Below the pieces are notes generated by a model. It was not told where the DNA came from. It made no database searches and was given only the letters and a program-made list of their open reading frames with translations. Made by a program: the position numbers and the translations under genes. DNA of 24,082 bases, taken from positions 1 through 24,082 of the forward strand of contig CAZBWA010000023.1 of the NCBI GenBank assembly GCA_964495555.1, given 5' to 3'. This document shows, in pieces, positions 16,882 to 24,082 of the stretch (position 1 is its first letter; each line of letters begins with the position of its first letter). This DNA is from VGCC01 sp964495555 (GTDB lineage: Bacteria; Actinomycetota; Actinomycetes; S36-B12).

Positions 16882-17025
16882 TCAGCGATCGACCTTGATC
16901 ATCATCGTGATGATCAGGAGGAGCCCGAGGATCCCGAAGGTGACGAGCCCGAACACGTAGGGCGAGACCTGCCCACCGTGCTCCCCCGCCTCGCTCGCGG
17001 CTACCGCTGCGTCGACCCAGTTCAT
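16882..17025 (-). CDS. 47-residue single-pass membrane peptide
   Basis: A short ORF starts at ATG 17025 after a strong GAGGAGG ribosome binding site and ends at 16882, ten nt before nadD. The peptide has an acidic N-terminus (MNWVDAAVAASEAGEHGG), one membrane helix (YVFGLVTFGILGLLLIITMM) and a basic tail (IKVDR). The topology is probably N-out, C-in by the positive-inside rule. I recall similar tiny membrane proteins next to nadD in other Actinobacteria, but I know of no function. It sits between proA (28 bp gap) and nadD in the same direction, so it is likely in the same operon. It is real on the grounds of ribosome binding site, spacing and hydrophobicity. Confidence 0.8.
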   Translation of the reverse strand: MNWVDAAVAASEAGEHGGQVSPYVFGLVTFGILGLLLIITMMIKVDR

Positions 17026-17053
17026 GATGCCTCCTCGACTCCCCAGCCTATCC

Positions 17054-18322
17054 TCACGTGCGGATGTGGCCGTCCCCCGTGACGATGAACGTGGTGGTGG
17101 TCAATTCGGTCAGACCCATCGGGCCGCGGGCGTGCAGCTTCTGGGTGCTGATTCCGATCTCGGCACCGAACCCGAACTCCCCTCCATCGGTGAAACGCGT
17201 CGACGCGTTCACCATGACCGCTGCGGAGTCGACGTTAGCGATGAAGTACTGGGCCGCGGACTGGCTGTCCGTGACGATCGCCTCGGTATGACCCGAAGAC
17301 CAGCGCTGGATGTGCGCGAGGGCGGCATCGATGTCGTCGACGATGCCGGCCGCCAGATCGAGGGAGTAGTACTCGGCCGCCCAATCGTCGTCGGTGACCT
17401 CCGCGAAGGGGATCCCCGCGGACGTCGCGTGGAGGGCGAACCTGTCATCTCCGTGGATGGTCACTCCGGCCTCCCGCAGCGCGGCCAAGAGACGCGGGAG
17501 GAAGGCGTCGGCGATGGCCGCGTGGACCAGGAGGGTCTCGGCGGCGTTGCAGACGCTCACCCGCTGGGCCTTGCTGTTCAGCACGATGGCCACGGCCTTG
17601 TCGAGGTCGGCGTCACGATCGACGTACACGTGGCAGTTGCCCACCCCAGTCTCGATGACCGGCACGCTGGAGTTCTCCACGACGCTGCGGATGAGGGACT
17701 CCCCGCCGCGCGGGATCAGGACGTCGACCATGCCGCGCGCGGTCATGAGGTGCTTCACGGACTCGTGCGAGTCACCGGGCACGAGCTGAATCGCATCTGC
17801 GGGAAGGCCGCAGCCGACCAGGGCCTCGCGCATCACGTCGGTGAGCACGGCGTTGCTGGCGGCGGCGGATGAGGAACCGCGCAGGAGCGCAGCGTTCCCG
17901 CTCTTCAGGCACAAGCCGGCGGCATCCACCGTCACATTGGGCCGGGCCTCGTAGATCATGCCCACGACACCCAGGGGTACCCGCACCTGACGGATCTGCA
18001 GGCCGTTGGGGACGGTGTACCCGCGCACGACCTCCCCGACCGGATCCGGGAGGGCCGCCACCTCGCGCAGTGCGTCCGCGATGGCCCGCACGCGTTCGGG
18101 CGTGAGGGTGAGGCGATCGATGATCGCGTCGGATGTGCCGTTCCCCCGAGCGCGGTCGACGTCCTCGGCGTTTGCGGCGACGATGCGATCGGTGCTCGCC
18201 ACGAGCGCATCGGCCATGGCATGGAGCGCGGCGTCCTTGGCGTTGCGGTTCAGGGTGCGCACCACCCGGCTCGCGACCCGCGCGCGTCGGGCGCAGGCCA
18301 GCACTTCCTCGCGGTCGTCCAT
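17054..18322 (-). CDS. proA: Glutamate-5-semialdehyde dehydrogenase (gamma-glutamyl phosphate reductase) ProA
   Basis: ProA reduces gamma-glutamyl phosphate with NADPH to glutamate semialdehyde, the second step of proline synthesis. The 422-residue protein has the aldehyde dehydrogenase-like fold. Visible landmarks are the cofactor loop VRVPLGVVGMIYEARPNVTVDAAGLCLKSGN (about residues 113-143), the HLMTARGMVDVLIPRGG segment, the catalytic cysteine in QRVSVCNAAETLL, and the C-terminal STRFTDGGEFGFGAEIGISTQKLHARGP signature. The ATG lacks a Shine-Dalgarno but has TAGGCT at -12 to -7, hinting at an internal promoter. It is separated from proB by one unknown gene of 128 residues. Confidence 0.97.
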   Translation of the reverse strand: MDDREEVLACARRARVASRVVRTLNRNAKDAALHAMADALVASTDRIVAANAEDVDRARGNGTSDAIIDRLTLTPERVRAIADALREVAALPDPVGEVVRGYTVPNGLQIRQVRVPLGVVGMIYEARPNVTVDAAGLCLKSGNAALLRGSSSAAASNAVLTDVMREALVGCGLPADAIQLVPGDSHESVKHLMTARGMVDVLIPRGGESLIRSVVENSSVPVIETGVGNCHVYVDRDADLDKAVAIVLNSKAQRVSVCNAAETLLVHAAIADAFLPRLLAALREAGVTIHGDDRFALHATSAGIPFAEVTDDDWAAEYYSLDLAAGIVDDIDAALAHIQRWSSGHTEAIVTDSQSAAQYFIANVDSAAVMVNASTRFTDGGEFGFGAEIGISTQKLHARGPMGLTELTTTTFIVTGDGHIRT

Positions 18323-18328
18323 GGGGGA

Positions 18329-18334
18329 AGCCTA
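18329..18334 (-). promoter_or_regulatory. Putative internal leaderless -10 element of proA
   Basis: TAGGCT on the minus strand lies at -12 to -7 of the proA ATG, in the 17-bp gap after the unknown gene. It fits TANNNT and there is no ribosome binding site. An internal start for proA is plausible alongside read-through from obg-proB. Confidence 0.35.
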
Positions 18335-18339
18335 CGGGG

Positions 18340-18726
18340 CTACAGCGGGGTGATCCGTCCTCCCGCGAGGCGCAGGCCGGCGTCACGCTCACCGCGGTGG
18401 CGCATCGTGGCCCGATCGACCACCTCGACGCCCACCACATGCCATCCGGGCAGGCCCGCCGCCTCGGCGTTCATCTGCCAGACCCGGGAGGCCAGGTCGA
18501 TCGCGGTCGCGAGGTTCTCCGCCTCCTCCCAGTAGCGGATCTCAGCGCGGTCGGTGGCATAGCGCGCGTCCATCAGGAACGGATGGCGCTCGCTCAGCCG
18601 CTGCAGGGAGGACAGCACCGTCTCCGCTTCGTGCGCCTTCCCGGCGACGGTGAGGGTCACATGCCACATGTGCTCAGGATCGTGCGCCGGAGGAAGCACA
18701 CGCAGCGGGCTGGTCTCCTGACTCAC
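18340..18726 (-). CDS. Uncharacterised protein between proB and proA
   Basis: This 128-residue soluble protein has no signal peptide or membrane helix. I do not recognise a named family. It looks like a small alpha/beta fold: a strand MWHVTLTVAG, a helix EAETVLSSLQRLSERH, a strand pair FLMDARYATDRAEIRYWEE, a helix LATAIDLASRVWQMNAEAAGL, and a strand WHVVGVEVVDR. The beta-alpha-beta order recalls ferredoxin-like folds, which is inference only. The start is the second GTG (18726), five nt from AGGAGG; the upstream GTG at 18732 overlaps that site. It lies nine nt from the proB stop, so is cotranscribed with proline genes, without proof of a role in proline metabolism. Confidence 0.85.
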   Translation of the reverse strand: MSQETSPLRVLPPAHDPEHMWHVTLTVAGKAHEAETVLSSLQRLSERHPFLMDARYATDRAEIRYWEEAENLATAIDLASRVWQMNAEAAGLPGWHVVGVEVVDRATMRHRGERDAGLRLAGGRITPL

Positions 18727-18735
18727 GCCCACCTC

Positions 18736-19869
18736 CTACAACCCGCGGATCACCACCAGGTCGTCACGGTGGACGACCTCCCGCTCGTATTCCGGTCCGC
18801 GTTCGCGAGCCAGATCGCGAGTGGATCGCCCCAGAAGCGAAGGCAACTCACTCGAGTCAAAGTTGATCAGACCCCGGGCGACGGTGTCCCCGTTTTGATC
18901 CACCAGGTCCACCGGATCGCCGGCGAAGAACGTCCCGTTGACCCCAGTGATACCCGCCGGCAACAGGGACAACCGGCGTTCCACGACCGCTTCCACTGCA
19001 CCCGCGTCGAGGACCACCGAACCCGTGGGAGTGGTGGCATGCGCCAACCACAGCAATCGGGTCGATGTGCGGGACCCCGTGGGATGGAAGAGGGTGCCGA
19101 CGTGCGCCGATCCGAGGGCAGCCTCGGCGTCGGATGTCGCGGCCACCAGAGTAGGTATGCCCGCGGAAGCCGCGATGCGCGCCGCCTGAACTTTCGAGGT
19201 CATGCCCCCGAGACCGACCCCCGCAGCACCCACCCCACCGATCGCAACGGACTCCAGATCCGCCGGGGAGACGACCTCCTCGATGAGCCGCGCGTCCCCG
19301 CGCTCCGGTGGGCCGTCGTAGAGGCCGGCGACATCGGACAGGAGGATCACCGCGTCCGCCTGAACCACGTGTGCGACGAGCGCGGCGAGGCGATCGTTGT
19401 CGCCGACGCGGATCTCATCGGTGGCGACCGTGTCGTTCTCGTTGACGATCGGCACGATGCCCAGTTCAAGGAGACGGGAGAACGTCCGTTGCGCATTGCG
19501 GTAGTGATTGCGACGGGTGACGTCGTCCGAGGTCAGCAACACCTGACCCACGGTGAAGCCGTGTTCGGCGAACGCGGCCGTGTAGTGCGCGATGAGCAGG
19601 CCCTGACCCACGCTGGCCGCGGCCTGCTGGGTCGCGAGATCGCGAGGTCGCGTACGCAAACCAAGGGACGGCATTCCCGTGGCGATCGCACCACTCGACA
19701 CCAGGATGACGCTCGTGCCCCGCGCACGGCGCTGCGCGACGACATCGACGAGGGCTCTGAGGCGCGCGGGATCCAACTCCCCGTCCTGGGTGAGCGAGGA
19801 CGAGCCCACCTTGACCACGAGACGCGGGGCCTGCGCGATCGCGGCGCGCAATTCCTCACCCGAGGTCAT
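18736..19869 (-). CDS. proB: Glutamate 5-kinase ProB with C-terminal PUA domain
   Basis: ProB phosphorylates glutamate to gamma-glutamyl phosphate, the committed and proline-inhibited step of proline synthesis. The 377-residue protein has an amino-acid-kinase domain: VVKVGSSSLT (about residues 18-27), ILVSSGAIATG, PIVNENDTVATDEIRVGDNDRLAALVA, and ILLSDVAGLYDGPP. A GLGGMTSKVQAA segment closes the active site. From about residue 275 there is a PUA domain, as in full-length bacterial ProB. ATG 19869 is six nt from AAGGGG; the ATG at 19875 abuts it and is less likely. The start overlaps the obg end by 14 nt. Confidence 0.96.
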   Translation of the reverse strand: MTSGEELRAAIAQAPRLVVKVGSSSLTQDGELDPARLRALVDVVAQRRARGTSVILVSSGAIATGMPSLGLRTRPRDLATQQAAASVGQGLLIAHYTAAFAEHGFTVGQVLLTSDDVTRRNHYRNAQRTFSRLLELGIVPIVNENDTVATDEIRVGDNDRLAALVAHVVQADAVILLSDVAGLYDGPPERGDARLIEEVVSPADLESVAIGGVGAAGVGLGGMTSKVQAARIAASAGIPTLVAATSDAEAALGSAHVGTLFHPTGSRTSTRLLWLAHATTPTGSVVLDAGAVEAVVERRLSLLPAGITGVNGTFFAGDPVDLVDQNGDTVARGLINFDSSELPSLLGRSTRDLARERGPEYEREVVHRDDLVVIRGL

Positions 19870-21241
19870 CGTCATCCCCTTCGTCGACGAGGTCACGCGC
19901 ACGAACGTCGAGTCGTGCATCGGTCCCCCGCGGACCCTGCGTCGGGACCGCGCCGATCGTCGGATACCAATCGAACACCACCGCATTGTCGTCCGGACCG
20001 ACGCGGACCTCGCTGCCCGGCTGCGCACCGTTGCGGACGAGTTCCTCCTCGACTCCGAGGCGCGCCAGGCGGTCACCGAGATATCCCACGGCCTCGTCGT
20101 TGCTGAAGTCGGTCTGCCGCACCCAGCGTTCGGGCCGGGCACCGCGCACCCGGAAGGCCTCCCCCTCGCGGGTGACGGTGAACCCCTGGTCGTCGACGGG
20201 ACGGATGACGATGCGCGGGACGCTCGGCTCGATGGTCTCCGAGCGCGTCAGCTGCACCCGCTCGGCGAGGGCGAAGGACAGGGGACGCAGACCCTCGTGG
20301 GTCGCCGCGGACACCGCGAACACCGGGTAGCCGCGCTCGATGAGCGCCGGGGTGACCAGTTCAGCCATCGTGCGGCCGTCGGGCACATCGATCTTGTTGA
20401 GCACCACCACGCGTGGGCGATCCTGCAGCCCGCCGTACGCGGCGAGCTCGGCCTCGATGACGTCGAGATCCGCGACGGGATCGCGACCGGGCTCCAGGGT
20501 GGCGCAGTCGATGACGTGCGCCAGCACCAGGCACCGCTCCACATGGCGCAGGAACTCCAGGCCGAGGCCCTTGCCCTGGCTCGCCCCGGGAATGAGACCG
20601 GGGACATCGGCGATCGTGTAGACGACATCGCCCGCCGTGACCACACCGAGGTTGGGCACGAGAGTGGTGAAGGGGTAGTCCGCGATCTTCGGTCGTGCCG
20701 CCGACATCGCGGCGATCAGACTCGACTTGCCGGCACTCGGGTATCCGACGAGGGCGACGTCGGCGACGGTCTTGAGTTCGAGAATGACCTCGCGCTGCTC
20801 CCCCGGCTCGCCGAGCAGGGCGAAGCCCGGCGCCTTGCGGCGCTGGGAAGCGAGCGCGGCATTGCCCAGCCCCCCGCGACCCCCCTGCGCGATGACGTAC
20901 TGCGCACCGGCGCCCACGAGGTCGGCGAGAACCTCACCGGAGACCGTGGTCACCTGGGTGCCCGAGGGGACGCGGAGCACGACGTCGTCACCCTCGGCGC
21001 CATTGCGATGGTCGCCCTGACCGGGACGCCCATTGCCACCGGAGCGGTGCGGCGACCGGTGGAACTCCAGCAACGTGGTGACCTGCGGATCGACCACGGC
21101 CACGACGTCACCGCCGCGGCCGCCGTTACCGCCGTCGGGACCACCGAGCGGCTTGAACTTCTCTCGGTGGACGGATGCGCAGCCGTTGCCGCCGTTGCCG
21201 GCCTTGGCATGGATGAGGACGCGATCGACGAACGTGGTCAT
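19856..21241 (-). CDS. obg: GTPase Obg/CgtA (ribosome assembly)
   Basis: Obg is an essential GTPase in large-subunit assembly and stress signalling. The 461-residue protein has the glycine-rich Obg fold (residues 1-160: HAKAGNGGNGCASVHREKF, GGPDGGNGGRGGDVV). The G domain follows with P-loop GYPSAGKSS, switch region YPFTTLVPNLG, DVPGLI, and NKID. It ends with an OCT domain around FRVRGARPERWVRQTDFSNDEAVGYL and a short acidic tail (DEGDDDDLG). The ATG is preceded by AGGGAGG at six nt. A terminator lies between rpmA and obg, so obg depends on read-through or a promoter within about 30 bp. It overlaps proB. Confidence 0.98.
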   Translation of the reverse strand: MTTFVDRVLIHAKAGNGGNGCASVHREKFKPLGGPDGGNGGRGGDVVAVVDPQVTTLLEFHRSPHRSGGNGRPGQGDHRNGAEGDDVVLRVPSGTQVTTVSGEVLADLVGAGAQYVIAQGGRGGLGNAALASQRRKAPGFALLGEPGEQREVILELKTVADVALVGYPSAGKSSLIAAMSAARPKIADYPFTTLVPNLGVVTAGDVVYTIADVPGLIPGASQGKGLGLEFLRHVERCLVLAHVIDCATLEPGRDPVADLDVIEAELAAYGGLQDRPRVVVLNKIDVPDGRTMAELVTPALIERGYPVFAVSAATHEGLRPLSFALAERVQLTRSETIEPSVPRIVIRPVDDQGFTVTREGEAFRVRGARPERWVRQTDFSNDEAVGYLGDRLARLGVEEELVRNGAQPGSEVRVGPDDNAVVFDWYPTIGAVPTQGPRGTDARLDVRARDLVDEGDDDDLG

Positions 21242-21268
21242 CGCATTACCTCCCTGTCCTCCACATGC

Positions 21269-21295
21269 AAAAGGGCGGGTCAGCGGACCCGCCCT
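21269..21295 (-). terminator. Rho-independent terminator after rpmA
   Basis: A perfect 10-bp stem (AGGGCGGGTC with GACCCGCCCT, loop AGCG; arms 21272-21281 and 21286-21295) is followed on the minus strand by TTTT. Flanking CATGC and GCATG could extend the stem. It lies 20 nt after the rpmA stop and 28 nt before the obg start, so it would end or attenuate the rplU-rpmA transcript. Confidence 0.85.
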
Positions 21296-21314
21296 CGCAT
21301 GATCGACGCGTCTC

Positions 21315-21569
21315 CTAGGAGACCGCCACGATGTTCACGACGCGGCGTCCGCGGTGGGTGCCGAACTCGACAGTTCCGGCGGCGAGGGCGAAGAGGGTGT
21401 CATCCCCGCCACGACCCACGTTGGTGCCCGGGTGGAAGTGGGTCCCACGCTGACGCACGATGATCTCGCCCGCGTTCACTTCCTGACCGGCGAAGCGCTT
21501 CACGCCCAGACGCTGGGCGTTGCTGTCGCGTCCGTTTCGGGTGCTCGATGCACCTTTCTTATGAGCCAT
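21315..21569 (-). CDS. rpmA: Large-subunit ribosomal protein bL27
   Basis: bL27 lies near the peptidyl transferase centre. The 84-residue length is usual. The N-terminus MAHKKGASSTRNGRDSNAQRLGVKRF is the conserved signature with no N-terminal leader needing cleavage, unlike Firmicutes. The GTHFHPGTNVGRGGDDTLFAL motif follows. AGGAG is five nt before the ATG. It lies eight nt after rplU, the standard rplU-rpmA pair. Confidence 0.98.
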   Translation of the reverse strand: MAHKKGASSTRNGRDSNAQRLGVKRFAGQEVNAGEIIVRQRGTHFHPGTNVGRGGDDTLFALAAGTVEFGTHRGRRVVNIVAVS

Positions 21570-21577
21570 GGCTTCTC

Positions 21578-21892
21578 CTACTTACCCGTGCTGATGCCGG
21601 TGACGCGCACGGCCGTCAATTCCTGACGATGGCCCATGCGCTTGCGGTAGCCGGTCTTGTTCTTGTACTTGAGGATGTCGATCTTGGGGCCGCGACGGTG
21701 GTCGACGATCTCGGCCGTGACCTTCACCTTGGACAGCGCCGCCGCATCGGACGTGACGTTCGCTCCGTCCACGACGAGGAGGGCATCCAGGGACACCGAG
21801 CCGCCGGGCTCACCGACGACGCGGTCCATCACGACGAGGTCGCCAACGGCGACCTTCTCCTGCCGTCCACCTGCACGAACGATGGCGTACAC
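21578..21892 (-). CDS. rplU: Large-subunit ribosomal protein bL21
   Basis: bL21 binds 23S rRNA in the large subunit. The 104-residue protein starts at GTG 21892 (VYAIVRAGGRQEKVAVGD), six nt after GGAG, which matches bL21 N-termini. The C-terminus contains the family signature IDILKYKNKTGYRKRMGHRQ and the ITAVRVTGI-like end. A much longer open frame upstream is antisense-like noise inside rne and is rejected. A hairpin and a promoter lie in the 86 bp after rne. Confidence 0.97.
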   Translation of the reverse strand: MYAIVRAGGRQEKVAVGDLVVMDRVVGEPGGSVSLDALLVVDGANVTSDAAALSKVKVTAEIVDHRRGPKIDILKYKNKTGYRKRMGHRQELTAVRVTGISTGK

Positions 21893-21915
21893 GATCCACT
21901 CCAGAGTTCCGGGGA

Positions 21916-21929
21916 GCCCCGCACGGGGC
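21916..21929 (-). other. Short hairpin in the rplU leader
   Basis: GCCCC-GTGC-GGGGC on the minus strand forms a 5-bp all-GC stem with a 4-nt loop, beginning a few nt after the predicted rplU transcript start and about 15 nt before the ribosome binding site. It could stabilise the leader or take part in ribosomal-protein feedback. It has no T tract and is not a terminator. No protein-binding mimicry was recognised. Confidence 0.4.
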
Positions 21930-21939
21930 GCGAGGGGAA

Positions 21940-21969
21940 AGACTACGGCAGCACGAGGGGCGCTGTCAC
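21940..21969 (-). promoter_or_regulatory. Promoter for rplU-rpmA
   Basis: On the minus strand GTGACA (21964-21969) is five of six to the -35 consensus. TAGTCT (21940-21945) fits the -10 pattern TANNNT, and the spacer is 18 nt. It lies right after the rne stop and upstream of the rplU leader hairpin. The -35 falls in the loop of a GGGGCG/CGCCCC hairpin just after rne. Initiation would give an approximately 40-nt leader. Confidence 0.55.
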
Positions 21970-21978
21970 ATCGCCCCC

Positions 21979-23979
21979 TTAGGAGGCGGGCTCCACGACG
22001 GGCTCCGCCTCGACCTCGGTCGGGGTGTCGCCCCCCTCCTCGGCCGACTTGGACAGCGCCCGGGCGGCCACCTCGGCGGGGTCGATGACCCCGGCCGGTT
22101 TGCGCCCCCGCGGACTGTGGTCGTGGTGGTCCAGGGAGACCCGGACGCCGCGGCCATTGCAGTGGTCGCAGGCCTCGGAGAAGGACTCCAGGAGCCCCGA
22201 GCCGATGCGCTTGCGCGTCATCTGCACGAGACCCAGGGAGGTCACCTCCGCCACCTGGTGCTTGGTGCGGTCCCGGCCCAGGCACTCCACGAGGCGTCGC
22301 AACACGAGATCGCGGTTGCTCTCGAGCACCATGTCGATGAAGTCGACGACGATGATGCCGCCGATGTCGCGCAACCGCAGCTGGCGCACGATCTCCTCTG
22401 CGGCCTCGAGGTTGTTCTTGGTCACGGTCTGCTCGAGGTTCCCGCCCTGGCCGGTGAACTTCCCCGTGTTGACGTCGATGACGGTCATCGCCTCGGTGCG
22501 GTCGATGACGAGGGAGCCACCGGAGGGCAGCCACACCTTGCGGTCGAGCGCCTTGAGCAGTTGCTCGTCGATGCGGTACTCGGCGAACACGTCCTTGTCC
22601 TGCACCCAGTGCTCGAGTCGCTCGTGCAGATCGGGCGCCACGGCGCTGATGTAGGCATCGATGGTGGTCCAGGCGCCGTCACCCGAGACGACCAACCTCG
22701 AGACGTCCTCATTGAAGATGTCACGGACGACCTTGATGGACAGATCGGGCTCGCTGTAGAGCAGCTCCGGTGGTGAGGCCTTCTTGGCCGCATCCGTGAT
22801 GTCCGTCCACAGTGCCTGCAGACGCTCGACGTCGGCCTCGAGTGCGTCCTCGGCAGCGCCCTCGGCTGCGGTGCGCACGATGACGCCGGCATCCTCGGGC
22901 ATGACGCGCTTGAGGATGCTCTTGAGTCGCGACCGCTCGGTGTCGGGGAGTTTGCGACTGATGCCGGTCATCGACCCATCGGGTACGTAGACCAGGAAGC
23001 GTCCGGGCAGGGAGATCTGACTGGTGAGTCGTGCGCCCTTCTGACCGACCGGATCCTTGGTGACCTGCACCATGACCGGATCGCCGGACTTGAGGGCGAA
23101 CTCGATCCGCTTGGGCTGACCCTCGAGACCGGCCGCGTCCCAATTGACCTCGCCCGCGTAGAGCACGGCATTGCGTCCGCGACCGATGTCGACGAACGCC
23201 GCCTCCATACTCGGCAGCACGTTCTGCACCCGTCCGAGGTAGACGTTGCCCACCATCGAGGACTGCGAACCGCGCGTGACGTAGTGCTCGACGAGCACGC
23301 CGTCCTCGAGCACCGCGATCTGGATCCGCTCGGGGTTCTGGCGGACCACCATCACGCGGTCCACCGACTCTCGCCGTGCGAGGAACTCGGACTCAGTCAG
23401 GATCGGGGCACGGCGACGCCCGGCCTCACGGCCCTCACGGCGCCGCTGCTTCTTCGCCTCGAGCCGCGTGGAGCCGCGCAGGGACTCCTCCGACTTGCGC
23501 CGGGGCTCGCGGACCTTGACGACGGTGTTCGGCGGATCGTCCGGGGACGGCTCGGAATCCCCGTCGCTCCCGCGGCGCCGGCGACGCCGGCGGCGGCGAC
23601 CACTCGGGGATCCGTCTCCGTCGTCATCGCCATCGGCGGAGTCCTCGGACTCCTCCGACTCGGTCTCGACAGCCTCGGTCGCACCCTCGTCGTCGGTGCG
23701 GCGCTTACGGCCCCGACCCCCACGACGACGTCGCTTCTGCTCGGCGGTCTCCTCCGCTGTCTCCGCCGAGGCGGCCGCTGCGGCCGCAGCGGCGGCCTGG
23801 AAGATCACCGACGGTGGCCGACGCTCCGCCTCCTCGGCGGCATCGGGAGCCGGCGCGGCCTTCTTACGGGTGCGCTTGGGCTTCTCCTCCGCCGGTGCGT
23901 CCACGGGCGGACCCGAGGGACGGACTGCCGCACGTCTCGTGCGCTTCTTAGGCGTAGTCGCCTCTTCCTTTTCGACCAT
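21979..23979 (-). CDS. rne: Ribonuclease E/G family endoribonuclease
   Basis: This RNase processes rRNA and tRNA precursors and initiates mRNA decay. The 666-residue protein has the catalytic core in its C-terminal two thirds. The S1 domain begins near VGNVYLGRVQNVLPSMEAAFVDIG. The metal-binding aspartates are D502 (VIDVNTGKF) and D546 (VVDFIDM), equivalent to E. coli D303 and D346. The Zn-link cysteines are in CDHCNGRG. The N-terminal 190 or so residues are low complexity: a basic KKRTRR start, nine consecutive alanines, an acidic stretch and a run of nine arginines, likely disordered RNA- or partner-binding arms as in other actinobacterial RNase E. GAGGAG precedes the ATG by eight nt. Confidence 0.96.
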   Translation of the reverse strand: MVEKEEATTPKKRTRRAAVRPSGPPVDAPAEEKPKRTRKKAAPAPDAAEEAERRPPSVIFQAAAAAAAAASAETAEETAEQKRRRRGGRGRKRRTDDEGATEAVETESEESEDSADGDDDGDGSPSGRRRRRRRRRGSDGDSEPSPDDPPNTVVKVREPRRKSEESLRGSTRLEAKKQRRREGREAGRRRAPILTESEFLARRESVDRVMVVRQNPERIQIAVLEDGVLVEHYVTRGSQSSMVGNVYLGRVQNVLPSMEAAFVDIGRGRNAVLYAGEVNWDAAGLEGQPKRIEFALKSGDPVMVQVTKDPVGQKGARLTSQISLPGRFLVYVPDGSMTGISRKLPDTERSRLKSILKRVMPEDAGVIVRTAAEGAAEDALEADVERLQALWTDITDAAKKASPPELLYSEPDLSIKVVRDIFNEDVSRLVVSGDGAWTTIDAYISAVAPDLHERLEHWVQDKDVFAEYRIDEQLLKALDRKVWLPSGGSLVIDRTEAMTVIDVNTGKFTGQGGNLEQTVTKNNLEAAEEIVRQLRLRDIGGIIVVDFIDMVLESNRDLVLRRLVECLGRDRTKHQVAEVTSLGLVQMTRKRIGSGLLESFSEACDHCNGRGVRVSLDHHDHSPRGRKPAGVIDPAEVAARALSKSAEEGGDTPTEVEAEPVVEPAS

Positions 23980-23998
23980 CGGTCGTACTCCTCAATGG

Positions 23999-24012
23999 GG
24001 CGGCGAACCGCC
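23999..24012 (-). other. UUCG-loop hairpin in the rne leader
   Basis: On the minus strand GGCGG-TTCG-CCGCC forms a 5-bp stem, ending five nt before the GAGGAG ribosome binding site of rne. The closing pair is G-C, so it is not the extra-stable C(UUCG)G form. E. coli rne is autoregulated through 5' leader structure; a similar role here is only inference. It has no T tract. Confidence 0.4.
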
Positions 24013-24043
24013 TCTCGCAAGCCTGTGGTGGTGCCGGTGCGCG

Positions 24044-24082
24044 CTAGTGCTGCGATGCCGACTCCGCGACGATGTCCGGCGC
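24044..24082 (-). CDS. Possible C-terminal end of an upstream gene (partial)
   Basis: Twelve open codons run in from the window edge on the minus strand and end at TAG, reading APDIVAESASQH. The stop lies 64 bp before rne. In Actinobacteria a radical-SAM-associated protein gene often precedes rne, and this could be its tail. The stretch is too short to identify or to exclude a chance open frame. Confidence 0.3.
   Translation of the reverse strand, partial: APDIVAESASQH

Noticed and set aside
16898..16916. Inverted repeat GATCATCA-TCG-TGATGATC
   Set aside because: It lies inside the coding sequence of the 47-residue membrane peptide, where ATC and ATG codons of the helix produce it. It has no T tract.
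18133..21463. Two long plus-strand frames (657 and 594 residues) over proB and obg
   Set aside because: Both are antisense to well-conserved genes and show no motifs.

Overview
The window is a gene-dense, high-GC bacterial chromosome segment that reads as an actinobacterium. Evidence for this: strong GC bias at third codon positions, many GTG starts, frequent start codons with a -10-like hexamer placed just upstream and no Shine-Dalgarno sequence (leaderless style), and two gene orders known from Actinobacteria: dus/ydcF/dgt/dnaG and rne/rplU/rpmA/obg/proB/proA/nadD/rsfS/phosphatase. I cannot assign a genus. I see no phage, IS element, CRISPR array, or gap over 300 bases without a gene.

Region 1 (1-7419, mostly minus strand): tRNA-Asn, an uncharacterised gene translationally coupled to dnaG, primase DnaG, a divergent class V PLP enzyme (plus strand), a VapBC-type toxin-antitoxin pair with a repeat-rich operator, a dGTPase-like HD hydrolase, a YdcF-type membrane-anchored protein and a DusB-type tRNA dihydrouridine synthase.

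Region 2 (7479-11017): a 14-helix drug-efflux-type MFS transporter, then an HU nucleoid protein overlapping a small four-cysteine (CxxC x2) protein. An AT-rich palindrome resembling a Zur box precedes HU. Glycyl-tRNA synthetase converges on this pair, the two stop codons sharing one CTAG.

Region 3 (11142-15128, plus strand): a run of membrane and envelope genes: FUSC-like protein, EamA transporter, voltage-gated-type K+ channel and a secreted beta-propeller protein.

Region 4 (15137-24082, minus strand): read in transcription order, the tail of an unknown gene, RNase E/G, L21, L27, a rho-independent terminator, Obg GTPase, ProB, an unknown 128-residue protein, ProA, a 47-residue membrane peptide, NadD, RsfS, a histidine phosphatase and tRNA-Ala. 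This couples ribosome assembly and RNA processing with proline and NAD synthesis.

No obviously new multi-gene system is visible. The best leads are the HU/zinc-knuckle pair with its Zur-like site, the vapBC operator, and the set of leaderless-type starts.
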